Notes: generated by a model from the letters alone, not told the origin. DNA of 64,000 nucleotides from Leucobacter triazinivorans (GCF_004208635.1 NZ_CP035806.1:3224001-3288000), one strand, 5' to 3'; shown: positions 45,604-57,178, counted from the first letter of the stretch. Numbers and translations are program-made.

Positions 45604-46510
45604 CCTTCCCGTCCCCGACGGGCTCGCGGGGGAGCGGGTCGACTCCGCGCTCGCCAAGCTCCTGGGCTTCTCGCGCAGCTTTTCGGCCGAGGTCGCGCAG
45701 GCGGGCGGGGTGAGCGTCGACGGCCGCGTGCTCGGTAAATCGGATCGTCTCGCCGCCGGCGGCTGGCTGGAGGTTGAATGGCACGAGAAGCGGGGGCCCG
45801 AGGTGGTTCCCGTGCACCTGCCCGAACTCGGGATCGTGCACGACGACGACGACATCGTGGTGGTCGACAAGCCGGCGGGGGTCGCGGCACACCCCTCGCT
45901 CGGCTGGGAGGGCCCGACCGTGCTCGGAGCGCTCGCCGGGGCGGGCTACCGCATCGCCACTTCCGGTCCCGCCGAGCGCCAGGGCATCGTGCACCGCCTC
46001 GACGCGGGAACGAGCGGCCTGATGGTCGTCGCGAAGAGCGAGCGGGCCTACAGCGAGCTCAAGCGCGCCTTCAAGGAGCGCGAGGTCGACAAGATCTACC
46101 ACGCCGTGGTGCAGGGGCATCCGGATCCGTTCTCGGGGACGATCGAGGGGCCGATCGGACGCCACCCGTCGCACGAGTGGAAGTTCGCGGTGACGCGCGA
46201 CGGCAAGCCCTCGGTCACGCACTATCGGACGCTCGAGGCGTTCCCGTACGCCACCCTGCTCGAGATCGAGCTCGAGACCGGCCGCACCCATCAGATCCGC
46301 GTGCACATGTCTGCGCAGCGGCATCCCTGCGTCGGCGACGGCATGTACGGTGCCGACCCCACGCTCTCGGAGCGTCTCGGGCTCACACGGCAATGGCTGC
46401 ACGCGATGCGACTGGGATTCAGGCACCCGGCCGGCGGTGCGTATGCGCAGTTCGAGAGCGTCTATCCCGCCGATCTGCAGCACGCGCTAGACGTGCTCGA
46501 CGCCGAGTAG
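45590..46510 (+). CDS. rluD: RluD-family 23S rRNA pseudouridine synthase
   Basis: 306-residue pseudouridine synthase of the RluA/RluD family. An N-terminal S4-like RNA-binding segment ([20 protein letters not shown]) is followed by the catalytic domain with [17 protein letters not shown], Asp138 being the nucleophile, and [10 protein letters not shown] near the C-terminus. Located directly after lspA with a 14-bp overlap, the usual actinobacterial arrangement. The exact target uridines are inferred from the family only. Confidence 0.92.
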   Translation: MERRSLPVPDGLAGERVDSALAKLLGFSRSFSAEVAQAGGVSVDGRVLGKSDRLAAGGWLEVEWHEKRGPEVVPVHLPELGIVHDDDDIVVVDKPAGVAAHPSLGWEGPTVLGALAGAGYRIATSGPAERQGIVHRLDAGTSGLMVVAKSERAYSELKRAFKEREVDKIYHAVVQGHPDPFSGTIEGPIGRHPSHEWKFAVTRDGKPSVTHYRTLEAFPYATLLEIELETGRTHQIRVHMSAQRHPCVGDGMYGADPTLSERLGLTRQWLHAMRLGFRHPAGGAYAQFESVYPADLQHALDVLDAE

Positions 46511-46557
46511 CGAGGGCCGGCGCTCCCGGTCGCGTGCGATCTGTCAGCGGCCGACGG

Positions 46558-46563
46558 TACCCT
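46558..46563 (+). promoter_or_regulatory. Candidate -10 for dnaE
   Basis: TACCCT within GTACCCTTGAGAGG, 27 bp before the dnaE start. The flanking bases closely match those of the candidate murC promoter. Confidence 0.35.
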
Positions 46564-46590
46564 TGAGAGGTCGTCGAGAGGGGTCCATCG

Positions 46591-49500
46591 GTGTCTGACA
46601 AAGACGGTTTCGTCCATCTGCACGTGCACAGCGAGTACTCGATGCTCGACGGTGCGGCACGCGTCGGTCCCCTCATGGACGCGGCCGCCGCGCAGGGCAT
46701 GCCCGCGATCGCGGTCACCGACCACGGCAACACGTTCGGCGCCTTCGACTTCTGGAAGCAGGCGAAGGATCGCGGCCTCAACCCGATCATCGGCATCGAG
46801 GCGTACGTCACGCCCGGCACGCATCGCGGAGACAAGACGCGCGTGCGCTGGGGCGACGGCGGCGGCGACGACGTGTCGGGCGCTGGGGCCTACACCCACA
46901 TGACCATGCTCTCCGAGACCACGGCGGGAATGCACAACCTGTTCCGGCTCTCGAGCTACGCCTCTATGGAGGGCTACTACTTCAAGCCCAGGATGGACCG
47001 CGAGCTGCTGCAGACCTATGGCACGGGGCTCATCACCACCACGGGGTGCCCGTCGGGCGAGATCCAGACCCGCCTGCGCCTCGGCCAGTACGCCGAGGCG
47101 CGCCAGGCGGCCGCCGAGTTCCAGGACATCTTCGGCAAGGAGAACTTCTTCTGCGAGCTCATGGACCACGGTCTGGAGATCGAGCGCCGCGTGCAGAACG
47201 ACCTCATCAAGATCGCGCGGGACCTGTCCATTCCGCTCGTCGCCACCAACGATCTGCACTACGTGCACGAGGCCGATGCCGAGGCGCACTCCGCGCTGCT
47301 GTGCGTGCAGTCGGGGTCCCGGCTCGACGATCCGAACCGTTTCAAGTTCGACGGCTCCGGCTACTACCTGAAGACCGCGGCCGAAATGCGGCACATCTTC
47401 CGCGATTTCCCCGAGGCGTGCGACAACACGCTCCTCATCGCCGAGCGCTGCAACGTCGAGTTCAACACCAGCGCCAACTACATGCCGGTCTATCCGGTGC
47501 CCGACGGCGAGACCGAGGACAGCTGGTTCATCAAGGAAGTCGAGAAGGGGCTCCACTACCGCTATCCGAACGGCATCTCGGACGAGGTGCGCAAGCAGGC
47601 GGAGTACGAGATCGGCGTCATCACGCAGATGGGGTTCCCCGGCTACTTCCTCGTCGTCGCCGACTTCATCAACTGGTCGAAGGACAACGGCATCCGCGTG
47701 GGTCCCGGCCGCGGTTCGGGCGCGGGTTCGATGGTGGCCTATGCCATGCGCATCACCGACCTCGACCCGCTGCAGCACGGGCTCATCTTCGAGCGCTTCC
47801 TCAACCCCGACCGCGTCTCGATGCCCGACTTCGACGTCGACTTCGATGATCGCCGTCGCGGCGAGGTCATCAAGTACGTGACCGAGAAGTACGGCGACGA
47901 GAGGGTGGCGCAGATCGTCACCTACGGCACCATCAAGTCGAAGCAGGCCCTCAAGGACGCATCGCGGGTGCTCGGCTTCCCCTTCGGCATGGGTGAGAAG
48001 CTCACAAAGGCGATGCCCCCCGCCGTGATGGCGAAGGACATCCCGCTCTCCGGCATCACCGATCCGGATCACCCCCGCTACAAGGAGGCGGCCGAGTTCC
48101 GTGCCGTACTGCAGGAGGACCCCGACGCCAAGCAGGTGTACGACACCGCCCTTGGCCTCGAGGGGCTGAAGCGGCAGTGGGGGGTGCACGCCGCGGGCGT
48201 GATCATGTCGAGCGATCCGCTCATCGACATCATCCCGCTGCAGAAGCGCGAGCAGGACGGCCAGATCGTCACGCAGTTCGACTACCCGACCTGCGAGGGC
48301 CTCGGCCTCATCAAGATGGACTTCCTGGGGCTGCGCAACCTCACCATCATCTCCGACGCGCTCGAGAACATCCGCCTCAACCGGGGTGAGGAGCTTGATC
48401 TCGAGCGTCTCGAGCTCGACGACGCACCCTCCTACGAACTGCTGGCGCGCGGCGACACGCTGGGGGTGTTCCAGCTCGACGGCGGGCCCATGCGCGGTCT
48501 GCTGCGGCTCATGAAGCCCGACAACTTCGAGGACATCTCGGCGGTGCTGGCGCTCTACCGGCCGGGCCCGATGGGCGCCGACTCGCACACCAATTACGCG
48601 CTGCGCAAGAACGGCCTGCAGGAGATCACACCGATCCATCCCGAGCTCGAGGAGCCGTTGAAAGACATCCTCGACACCACCTACGGACTCATCATCTACC
48701 AGGAGCAGGTGATGTCGATCGCGCAGCGCGTAGCCGGCTTCACCCTCGGTCAGGCCGACATCCTGCGCCGCGCCATGGGCAAGAAGAAGAAGTCCGAGCT
48801 CGACAAGCAGTACGCGGGCTTCTCCGGCGGCATGCAGGAGCGCGGGTTCTCCGAGGCCGCGATCAAGGCGCTCTGGGACATTCTGCTGCCCTTCTCGGAC
48901 TACGCGTTCAACAAGGCGCACTCCGCCGCCTACGGCGTGGTGAGCTACTGGACCGCCTACCTCAAGGAGCACTACCCCGCAGAGTACATGGCCGCCTTGC
49001 TCACCAGCGTGGGCGACTCGAAGGACAAGCTCGCGATCTATCTCAACGAGTGTCGGCGCATGGGGATCAAGGTGCTGCCCCCGGCGGTCAACGACTCGTT
49101 CGCGAACTTCTCGGCGGTCGGCGACGACATCCGATTCGGTCTCGGGGCGATCCGCAACGTCGGCACCAACGTCGTCGAGGCGATCCGCGAGGCGCGCGAG
49201 CACAAGGGAGCCTTCGAGACCTTCCACGACTTCCTGAAGAAGGTTCCTCTGGTCGCACTCAACAAGCGCACTGTGGAGTCGCTCATCAAGGCCGGCGCCT
49301 TCGACGGCTTGGGCGGCACGCGCCGTGCGCTGGTGGAGATCCACGAGCCCGCCATCGAGAGCGCGGTGAAGGAGAAGCGCGACGCCGAGAACGGCAATGT
49401 CGGCTTCGACTTCGACAGCCTGTTCGCCGAGGCCGCCGAGGCCTCGGGGGATTCCGCCGAGGCGGTCTCGCAGATCCCGGATCGGCCGGAGTGGACGAAG

Positions 49501-50151
49501 AAGGACAAGCTGTCGTTCGAGCGCGAGATGCTCGGCCTCTACGTGTCGGACCACCCGCTGCGCGGTCTCGACGCGGCACTCGCGAAGGAGGCGAACATCA
49601 CCGTCGCGCAGGCAACGAACCCGGAGACGGGCGCGGGGTTCGACGGCGAGATCGTCACGGTGGCCGGTCTGCTGACGAGCGTGCAGCACCGCACGGCGAA
49701 GTCGGGCAACCTCTACGGCATGGTGACCCTCGAGGACTTCACCGGCGAGATCCAGGCGCTCTTCATGGGCAAGTCGTATCAGGAGTTCGGCAGTCTGCTG
49801 CAGCCCGACAGCATCGTGGCGCTGCGCGGCAAGCTGAACTCGCGCGACGACGGCATGTCGATGCACGCCTACGGGGTGAAGCCCATCGATGCGGCGGTGC
49901 AGGAGGACGCGTCCACGCTCGAGCTGACGCTGACCGAGTCGCGGGCCACCGAGCCGCTGATGGAGGAGCTGAAGTCGACGCTGCGGCGGCACCCGGGCGA
50001 GAGCGAGGTGCGCCTCAGCCTCATCACCCCGACGGCCGTGCGCATCTTCGAGCTGCGGGAGCAGGTGCGCATCACCTCGGATCTGTTCGGGGAGCTGAAG
50101 GGCATGCTCGGGCCGAGGTGCCTGCTGCCGGTGGAGGACGTGCTGGGGTGA
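46591..50151 (+). CDS. dnaE: DNA polymerase III alpha subunit (DnaE)
   Basis: Replicative DNA polymerase subunit, 1186 residues. The N-terminal PHP domain starts FVHLHVHSEYSMLDGA with the metal-binding pattern kept. The polymerase active-site aspartates are in MPDFDVDFDDRRRGEVI around residues 411-427. Further segments are GAGSMVAYAMRITDLDPL and, in the fingers region, SDYAFNKAHSAAYGVVSYWT. The C-terminus has an OB fold (VTVAGLLTSVQHRTAKSGN). It is a normal dnaE1-type protein. The GTG start at 46591 follows GAGAGGGG. Confidence 0.96.
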   Translation: MSDKDGFVHLHVHSEYSMLDGAARVGPLMDAAAAQGMPAIAVTDHGNTFGAFDFWKQAKDRGLNPIIGIEAYVTPGTHRGDKTRVRWGDGGGDDVSGAGAYTHMTMLSETTAGMHNLFRLSSYASMEGYYFKPRMDRELLQTYGTGLITTTGCPSGEIQTRLRLGQYAEARQAAAEFQDIFGKENFFCELMDHGLEIERRVQNDLIKIARDLSIPLVATNDLHYVHEADAEAHSALLCVQSGSRLDDPNRFKFDGSGYYLKTAAEMRHIFRDFPEACDNTLLIAERCNVEFNTSANYMPVYPVPDGETEDSWFIKEVEKGLHYRYPNGISDEVRKQAEYEIGVITQMGFPGYFLVVADFINWSKDNGIRVGPGRGSGAGSMVAYAMRITDLDPLQHGLIFERFLNPDRVSMPDFDVDFDDRRRGEVIKYVTEKYGDERVAQIVTYGTIKSKQALKDASRVLGFPFGMGEKLTKAMPPAVMAKDIPLSGITDPDHPRYKEAAEFRAVLQEDPDAKQVYDTALGLEGLKRQWGVHAAGVIMSSDPLIDIIPLQKREQDGQIVTQFDYPTCEGLGLIKMDFLGLRNLTIISDALENIRLNRGEELDLERLELDDAPSYELLARGDTLGVFQLDGGPMRGLLRLMKPDNFEDISAVLALYRPGPMGADSHTNYALRKNGLQEITPIHPELEEPLKDILDTTYGLIIYQEQVMSIAQRVAGFTLGQADILRRAMGKKKKSELDKQYAGFSGGMQERGFSEAAIKALWDILLPFSDYAFNKAHSAAYGVVSYWTAYLKEHYPAEYMAALLTSVGDSKDKLAIYLNECRRMGIKVLPPAVNDSFANFSAVGDDIRFGLGAIRNVGTNVVEAIREAREHKGAFETFHDFLKKVPLVALNKRTVESLIKAGAFDGLGGTRRALVEIHEPAIESAVKEKRDAENGNVGFDFDSLFAEAAEASGDSAEAVSQIPDRPEWTKKDKLSFEREMLGLYVSDHPLRGLDAALAKEANITVAQATNPETGAGFDGEIVTVAGLLTSVQHRTAKSGNLYGMVTLEDFTGEIQALFMGKSYQEFGSLLQPDSIVALRGKLNSRDDGMSMHAYGVKPIDAAVQEDASTLELTLTESRATEPLMEELKSTLRRHPGESEVRLSLITPTAVRIFELREQVRITSDLFGELKGMLGPRCLLPVEDVLG

Positions 50152-50208
50152 CGTCCGCGCTCGGCGGGTGTAACCCGGGGGAAATCGCCCCGGAGTAGGG
50201 TGGAGCGC

Positions 50209-51039
50209 ATGAGCGAGTTGCAGCAGCGGATCATCGGGGAGCTCGGCTCCGCCCCTGAAATCGATCCTGGGCAGGAGACGGAGCGACGCATCGCCTTCCT
50301 GGTGGAGTACGCGATGTCGATTCCGGCCTGCGCGGGCTTCGTGCTCGGCATCTCGGGCGGGCAGGACTCCTCGCTCGCCGGCCGGCTGAGCCAGATCGCG
50401 GTCGAGCGCATGCGCGCCCGCGGCCGGAATGCGGAGTTCATCGCCGTGCGTCTGCCCTACGGCGTGCAGCGGGACGAGGAGGACGCGCAGCTCGCCCTCT
50501 CGTTCATCCGCCCCGATCGTTCGATCGCCGTGAACATCGACGCGGGGGTCGACGGGATCGTTGCGGCGGTCGCCGAGGCCACCGGCGAGCCTGTGTCCGA
50601 CCTCACCAAGGGCAATGCCAAGGCGCGGATGCGCATGATCGCGCAGTACGCCATCGGAGGGGATCGGGATCTGCTCGTGGTGGGCACCGACCACGGCGCA
50701 GAGGCGATCACCGGGTTCTTCACCAAGTTCGGCGACGGCGGGGCTGACGTTCTGCCGCTCTCGGGCCTGACGAAGAGCCAGGGCGCGCAGATGCTGCAGC
50801 ACCTCGACGCGCCGAGCCGGCTCTGGCAGAAGGAGCCGACGGCGGATCTGCTCGACGGCGATCCTGGGCAGTCCGACGAGGACAACCTCGGCATCGACTA
50901 CGGGAGGATCGATGCGTATCTGCGGGGTGAAGAGGTCGCCGCTGCGGACGCGGCTCATCTGGAGCGGCGCTACCGCACCACCGAGCACAAGCGCAGGCTT
51001 CCCGTGACCCCGTTCGACACGTGGTGGAGAGAGGACTGA
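50209..51039 (+). CDS. nadE: NH3-dependent NAD+ synthetase
   Basis: Converts deamido-NAD to NAD+ using ATP and ammonia. The 276-residue protein has the pyrophosphatase P-loop SGGQDSS at residues 49-55 and lacks a glutaminase domain. Other segments are [46 protein letters not shown] and [10 protein letters not shown]. The ATG at 50209 is preferred over the upstream GTG because TAGGGT at 50196-50201 lies 7 nt before it, suggesting leaderless initiation. It is followed 2 bp later by msrA. Confidence 0.95.
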   Translation: MSELQQRIIGELGSAPEIDPGQETERRIAFLVEYAMSIPACAGFVLGISGGQDSSLAGRLSQIAVERMRARGRNAEFIAVRLPYGVQRDEEDAQLALSFIRPDRSIAVNIDAGVDGIVAAVAEATGEPVSDLTKGNAKARMRMIAQYAIGGDRDLLVVGTDHGAEAITGFFTKFGDGGADVLPLSGLTKSQGAQMLQHLDAPSRLWQKEPTADLLDGDPGQSDEDNLGIDYGRIDAYLRGEEVAAADAAHLERRYRTTEHKRRLPVTPFDTWWRED

Positions 51040-51041
51040 TC

Positions 51042-51581
51042 ATGTCGGGTTCGACGACGACGTTCGTGCTTGCGGGAGGCTGCTTCTGGTGCCTCGACGC
51101 CGCCTACCGGCAGCTGCGAGGGGTCGCCGAGGTGCTCTCGTGCTATACCGGTGGGGAGACTCCTCAGCCGAACTACGAGCAGGTGTGCACCGGCGCGACG
51201 GGCCATGCGGAGGCGGTCGCGGTCACGTTCGACGAGAGCGTCATCCCGGCCGGCGTGATCCTCGACGCCTTCTTCACTATGCACGACCCCACGCAGCTGA
51301 ACCGTCAGGGGAACGACGTCGGAACCCAGTACCGGTCGGCCATGTTCTTCGCGAGCGAGGAGCAGCGCGAGCTGTTCGAGGCGGCTCGCGATCGAGCCGC
51401 CGAGTACTGGGCGGGCTCGGGGGAGGTTGTCACGTCGATCGAGCCGCTCGGGGAGGTCTTCCCCGCAGAGGAGTATCACCAGGACTTCTTCGCGAAGAAC
51501 CCGACGCAGGGCTACTGCCTTGCGGTCGCCGTGCCCAAGGTGAACAAGGTGCGCGCCTCCTTCGCCGAATACCTGCGCTGA
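51042..51581 (+). CDS. msrA: Peptide methionine sulfoxide reductase A
   Basis: Repairs oxidised methionine (S-sulfoxide) in proteins. The catalytic GCFWC motif is at residues 13-17 in 179 residues. The family segments GATGHAEAVAVTFD and DPTQLNRQGNDVGTQYRSA are present, as are EYHQDFF and a C-terminal VPKVNKVR. It lies 2 bp after nadE and is therefore cotranscribed with it. The ATG at 51042 starts the conserved region. Confidence 0.94.
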   Translation: MSGSTTTFVLAGGCFWCLDAAYRQLRGVAEVLSCYTGGETPQPNYEQVCTGATGHAEAVAVTFDESVIPAGVILDAFFTMHDPTQLNRQGNDVGTQYRSAMFFASEEQRELFEAARDRAAEYWAGSGEVVTSIEPLGEVFPAEEYHQDFFAKNPTQGYCLAVAVPKVNKVRASFAEYLR

Positions 51582-51587
51582 GCGGCT

Positions 51588-52145
51588 CTACGCCGCGGCA
51601 GGAACGAAGCCGTCACCCGCGCGCGAATCCTCGTCGCGGGCATCTGGTGCAGTCTCGCCCGTCACGTCGCCCGTCACTCGCCACTCGCGCTGCTCGCCCG
51701 GCTCGAGCGCCCGGCTCGACGCATCGGATGCGACTTCCGTGTCGACACGGCCCTCCGCGGCACCGTTCGTGGCGGACGCGGCGGCCGAGCCGTGGCGCTT
51801 GGCGAACGTGGTGACTCCCCAGCGCAGGTCGTGCCCGAGCGCCTCGGCCTCGATCTCGACGGCGGTGCCCGACTTCTCGCCCGACTCCCAGCGGCGCATG
51901 CGCACTCTGCCGCTGACCACCACCCGATCGCCCTTCGCGAACGACTCGCTCGCGTGCTCGGCCAAACCGCGGAAGGCGTTGACGGTGAACCAGTTCGTCT
52001 CGCCGTCGACCCACTGCCCCTGTTCGCGGTCGTACCGACGCTCGTTGCTCGCGACTCTGAACGTGCAGAACGCGACGCCGGAGCGTGTGAGCGCGAGTTT
52101 GGGTGCGGTAGCAACGGTGCCGACGATGCAGATGGGAATGGTCAT
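51588..52145 (-). CDS. ssb: Accessory single-stranded DNA-binding protein (SSBb-like)
   Basis: 185-residue OB-fold protein starting TIPICIVGTVATAPKLALTR with the typical VASNERRYD and WFTVNAFRGLAEHASESFAK, then GDRVVVSGRVRM. The C-terminal tail ends DSRAGDGFVPAAA and lacks the acidic DDxPF peptide that bona fide replicative SSBs use to bind partners. Together with the nearby ettA gene this matches M. tuberculosis SSBb (Rv2478c) beside Rv2477c. The ATG at 52145 follows GAAGGAGA. Probably a second, specialised SSB; the replicative one would be elsewhere. Confidence 0.9.
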   Translation of the reverse strand: MTIPICIVGTVATAPKLALTRSGVAFCTFRVASNERRYDREQGQWVDGETNWFTVNAFRGLAEHASESFAKGDRVVVSGRVRMRRWESGEKSGTAVEIEAEALGHDLRWGVTTFAKRHGSAAASATNGAAEGRVDTEVASDASSRALEPGEQREWRVTGDVTGETAPDARDEDSRAGDGFVPAAA

Positions 52146-52410
52146 GGTGCTCTCCTTCGATGCGGCGCGGGAAGCCCGGGCGCCGGTGTACGGGGGCGAG
52201 CGGACGGGTCGTGCCGTGCGAGAGACGAACCGTCCGCTCACTCACAGCCTGACCGACGTCGGAGAGAGACCGGCGCAGATCGGACAATCTGTGGAGGAGT
52301 AGTGCGGAACACCTGGTGTCCCATGCCTGTGAGCGATAGTTGCGCGAGGCGTCCCCACCCCTCGCTCGCCGCTCAGGCTTCGCGGTGCCTCGACTGCGTA
52401 CACTGGCCTG

Positions 52411-52899
52411 GTGCGTCCGAACCCGTCGAAACCTCGCCGATCCGCCGCTGCGCTGCTCGCGATCGGTGTCGCGATCCCGCTCCTCGCGGGATGCGCGCTG
52501 ATCGAGGGGCCGACGCCCGATACCCCCGCCCGTGAGACGCCGGCCGCTCCGGAGACCCCGCCCGAGCTCGTGCCCGGCGGTACCGCTGAGCAGAACCTGC
52601 CCTACTTCACCGAGGTGCTGCGATCGTTCTCCGAAGGCCAGCAGCCGGTGCAGGGCGTTCCCGTCGTCGATGCGCTCGCAGAGGCGGGCTTCGACCGGTC
52701 TGCCATGCAGGTCACCTTCGATCAGAGCATGACCGGTCTCGAGGCCGACAGCATCTTCGCCTCCGTGCGCATCGGCGCAGACTGCCTCATCGGCCAGGTC
52801 GTGACCTCGGACCGCAGCTTCGTGGCGCAGAACGAACCCGCCGTCGGCCCGAACGGCGACATCTGCCTCATCGGGAGCACTCGCCCGATCGACTGGTAG
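52411..52899 (+). CDS. Putative secreted lipoprotein of unknown function
   Basis: 162-residue protein with a lipoprotein signal peptide: basic start, hydrophobic core (AAALLAIGVAIPLLAG) and lipobox LAGC with Cys28. A Pro/Thr/Ala-rich linker precedes a small domain of about 110 residues (NLPYFTEVLRSFSEGQ ... GADCLIGQVV ... GDICLIGSTRP) with two cysteines that could form a disulfide. Related proteins seem common in Microbacteriaceae, but I cannot name a function. The GTG at 52411 lies 6 nt after TACACT (52399-52404), so the mRNA is probably leaderless. Confidence 0.8.
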   Translation: MRPNPSKPRRSAAALLAIGVAIPLLAGCALIEGPTPDTPARETPAAPETPPELVPGGTAEQNLPYFTEVLRSFSEGQQPVQGVPVVDALAEAGFDRSAMQVTFDQSMTGLEADSIFASVRIGADCLIGQVVTSDRSFVAQNEPAVGPNGDICLIGSTRPIDW

Positions 52900-52983
52900 A
52901 GAACGGGCGCTAGAGTGGTGGGGATCCGTTTCCCATCCTGTCCAAGCAAGGAGTTCGGGGCGCCAGCGCGCCCGAGAGTGCAT

Positions 52984-54666
<1,683 letters not shown>

Positions 54667-54682
54667 GCCAGAGGGGTCGCGC

Positions 54683-55150
54683 ATGGCACGCGTGCACATC
54701 GACATGGAGCTCCGCTGGGGCGACCAGGACGCGTACGGCCACGTCAACAACGTGGCCTACGCCCGCTTCCTCGAAGAGGCGCGCGTGCGCACGTTCTGGC
54801 TCGGATCCGGTCGCGAGGAGACCGGCATGGAGCGCCACTTCCGCGGCGACGACCCCGCGGGCCCGAAGATGCTGGTCGCGAGCCAGCAGATCGAGTTCCT
54901 GCGGGTGCTCGAGTACGGCGAGCGCCCGATCACCGTGGAACTGTGGATCGGGCGCCTCGGCGGATCGAGTCTCGAGGTGCACTACGAGATCGTCGACGGC
55001 GCAGAGGCGGAGCGCTCGGTCGTCGCCAGAGCGATCTCGCACATCGTGATCGTCGACGGGACGACGATGCGGCCGATGCGCCTCTCCGACGCGGGACGCG
55101 CATCGGTCGAGCCCTGGACCGACGCGCCGCTGCAGCTGCGCCGCGGCTGA
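54683..55150 (+). CDS. Acyl-CoA thioesterase, 4HBT hotdog family
   Basis: 155-residue hotdog-fold thioesterase. The family pattern MELRWGDQDAYGHVNNVAYA contains the catalytic Asp (GDQDAYGHVNN). It lies 16 bp after ettA, as does Rv2475c near Rv2477c in mycobacteria, so the pairing is conserved. Its substrate is unknown; 4-hydroxybenzoyl-CoA-type thioesterases act on a range of acyl-CoA or acyl-ACP compounds. Confidence 0.88.
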   Translation: MARVHIDMELRWGDQDAYGHVNNVAYARFLEEARVRTFWLGSGREETGMERHFRGDDPAGPKMLVASQQIEFLRVLEYGERPITVELWIGRLGGSSLEVHYEIVDGAEAERSVVARAISHIVIVDGTTMRPMRLSDAGRASVEPWTDAPLQLRRG

Positions 55151-55193
55151 TCCTCCCGGGCTCGACGACGGGGCTACCGACCCCGGGCTCGCG

Positions 55194-56072
55194 CTACTCG
55201 TGCTCGGGCAGCCGGATGGTCGTCTCCTGGGAGACGCTCGCGACGAGTGCGCCGTCGCGGTCGTAGAAGCGCCCGTGCGCGAGCCCGCGGCCGCCCTGCG
55301 CGGTGGGGGACTCGAGCTCGTACAGCAGCCACTCGTCGACCCGGAAGGGCCGATGGAACCACATCGCGTGGTCGAGGCTCGCGCCGCGCATCCCGGGCGT
55401 GGCCCAGGGCACCCCGTGCCGGCGCAGCACCGGCTCGAGCAGCAGGTAGTCGCTCGCGAAGGCGAGCGCCGCGGCATGGAGCAGCGGCGTCGTCTCGAAG
55501 GTGTCGCGGCTGCGCAGCCACACCCGCTGGCGGTTGCTCGGCTCGGCGACGTCGAGGATGATGTCGGACTCGACGTAGCGGAAGTCGAACGGCCGATTGA
55601 GCACCCACGATGCCCGCCCGCCGCCGCCCGGGCTCGCCAGATGGCCGTAGGTCTCCCACACGCTCGGCAGCGACTCCGGATCCGGAACCGCGCCGAGGTC
55701 CGCGGTCTCCTGGTGCTCGAGACCCTCGTCCTGTTCCTGGTACGACGAGATCATCGACATCAGCACCTGTCCGCTCTGATAGGCCTGCACCCGTCGGGTG
55801 GAGAACGAACGGCCGTCGTGCAGGCGATCCACCTCGAAGGTCATGCGGTCCTCGCTGTCGCCGGGGCGCAGGAAGTAGCCGTGCATCGAGTGGATGATGC
55901 GGTCCTCGGGCACCGTCGTCCCCGCGGCCGCGATCGCCTGTCCGAGCACCTGCCCGCCGAAGGAGCGCCCGTGCGGCGTGGGGAACGCGGGGCCCGTGAG
56001 GATGTCGTCCCGGGTGCGGGCGCCCGAGTCGAGCACGGAGAGCATCGCGAGGAGATCGGGGGAAGCGGTCAT
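55194..56072 (-). CDS. tesB: Acyl-CoA thioesterase II
   Basis: 292-residue double-hotdog enzyme that hydrolyses medium- to long-chain acyl-CoA. The N-terminal hotdog has GRSFGGQVLGQAIAAA and MHGYFLRPGD; the C-terminal hotdog has SLDHAMWFHRPFRVDEWLLY with the Asp-containing site, and GRGLAHGRFYDRDG. Start ATG at 56072 follows GGAGGACC. It is convergent with the 4HBT thioesterase gene, giving two unrelated thioesterases side by side. Confidence 0.93.
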   Translation of the reverse strand: MTASPDLLAMLSVLDSGARTRDDILTGPAFPTPHGRSFGGQVLGQAIAAAGTTVPEDRIIHSMHGYFLRPGDSEDRMTFEVDRLHDGRSFSTRRVQAYQSGQVLMSMISSYQEQDEGLEHQETADLGAVPDPESLPSVWETYGHLASPGGGGRASWVLNRPFDFRYVESDIILDVAEPSNRQRVWLRSRDTFETTPLLHAAALAFASDYLLLEPVLRRHGVPWATPGMRGASLDHAMWFHRPFRVDEWLLYELESPTAQGGRGLAHGRFYDRDGALVASVSQETTIRLPEHE

Positions 56073-56170
56073 GGGTCCTCCTGGGTCGGCTCCACTGCAT
56101 GGACGGTGCCCCCAGTCTACGACCGGGCGCCGTCGCTGCCGCGCGCCTCCCGTTCGCTAGGCTGGCGGAC

Positions 56171-56854
56171 ATGACTGCCACGGTGTCGCTCGCGGATCAC
56201 GCGACCAGGGACGACCTGCGCATCTTCCTCGAGCGCCTTCAGCGTGCGGGGCAGGAGGACGTGCGCCTCGTCACCCGAGGGGCGGTGCTCGCCGTGTACG
56301 GCTGCACGCAGGCGCCGAGGGGTATCACGGACACGTCGCCCGTGGTGCTCGTGATGCGCGCGTTCGCCCTCGGAGTCGCGCCCGTCGATGCGGTCGACGA
56401 GACGGTTCCGTCGCGCTCCCTGCTCGACCGGATCGCACGGCTCGGCATCGTCGGCCTGGCGCTCGACATCCCGGACACGAGCGGACTCGCGGCCTGGGCG
56501 GGAGTACTGCCCCCGGTCTCCGGGTGGACCGCCGCGGGGCGCATCGACGCGCGGTCGCTCGCGACCGTCGCCGCCGAGGGCATCGAGCGGGTCTCCGCCG
56601 CGCTGCCCGAGAACCCCGGCGAGGCCGTGGTGCAGCGGGTGCGCGCCTCGGTGTGGGGCGCCGAGATCGCGCCGGGCGTGCCGGCGGCGGCGGCGTTCGC
56701 CGCGGAGACGATGGGACTGCTGCGCGACGAGGATCCCGTGAGCGTCGCGCGGTCCCTCACCTGGACCCGGCTGAGCACCGCTCGCGGGCACGTGCTGGTG
56801 CGCTCGCTGCTGGGGGAGGGCGCGCTCCCAGCGGGATCCGAGATCCTCGGCTAG
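56171..56854 (+). CDS. Conserved hypothetical protein
   Basis: 227-residue soluble protein with no recognised domain. It is Ala/Val/Leu-rich with several hydrophobic strands (VLAVYGCTQAP; PVVLVMRAFALG; IVGLALDIPDTSG) and helices. TAGGCT at 56158-56163 lies 7 nt before the ATG, predicting a leaderless mRNA. It occupies the place just before rpoZ where gmk is usually found in actinobacteria, but it has no guanylate kinase P-loop, so it is not a diverged gmk. rpoZ starts 30 bp downstream. Confidence 0.7.
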   Translation: MTATVSLADHATRDDLRIFLERLQRAGQEDVRLVTRGAVLAVYGCTQAPRGITDTSPVVLVMRAFALGVAPVDAVDETVPSRSLLDRIARLGIVGLALDIPDTSGLAAWAGVLPPVSGWTAAGRIDARSLATVAAEGIERVSAALPENPGEAVVQRVRASVWGAEIAPGVPAAAAFAAETMGLLRDEDPVSVARSLTWTRLSTARGHVLVRSLLGEGALPAGSEILG

Positions 56855-56884
56855 GATGGTGTGGTCAACAAGAGGAGTGTGTAC

Positions 56885-57178
56885 ATGGCCAACCCCAACG
56901 GCATCATCGACCCGCCCATCGACGATCTGCTCGAGAAGGTCGATTCGAAGTACGCCCTGGTGATCTTCGCCTCGCAGCGCGCGCGTCAGATCAACGATTA
57001 CTACACGGACCTGCACGACGGCAATCTGTTCGACAACGTCGGGCCGCTGGTCGACTCGTCGGTCGACGACAAGCCGCTGTCGATCGCGCTGCATGAGATC
57101 GTCGAGGGCAAGCTGACCATGAACCGGCGCGCCGAGGTCGCGGGCGACGTGGAGGACGCCGCTGCGGTCGGCGCGTAA
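56885..57178 (+). CDS. rpoZ: RNA polymerase omega subunit
   Basis: 97-residue omega subunit, which helps assemble and stabilise RNA polymerase. The family segments are [34 protein letters not shown] and the C-terminal [16 protein letters not shown]. The ATG at 56885 was preferred to an upstream GTG because AGAGGAG lies 8 bp ahead. gmk and coaBC, which often flank rpoZ in actinobacteria, are not here; metK follows after 142 bp. Confidence 0.94.
   Translation: MANPNGIIDPPIDDLLEKVDSKYALVIFASQRARQINDYYTDLHDGNLFDNVGPLVDSSVDDKPLSIALHEIVEGKLTMNRRAEVAGDVEDAAAVGA

Noticed and set aside
45767..45776. GAGGTTGAA-like match to the MerR operator inside rluD
   Set aside because: Only 9 of 13 bases match, it lacks the palindromic partner, and it is within conserved coding sequence.
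46462..50988. A 1508-codon open frame on the minus strand across dnaE and nadE
   Set aside because: It is opposite two clearly conserved genes, is rich in His, Arg, Glu and Gly in a way typical of the antisense of GC-rich coding DNA, and shows no domain. Similar long antisense frames (for example 744-2993 and 37142-40630) were left out for the same reason.
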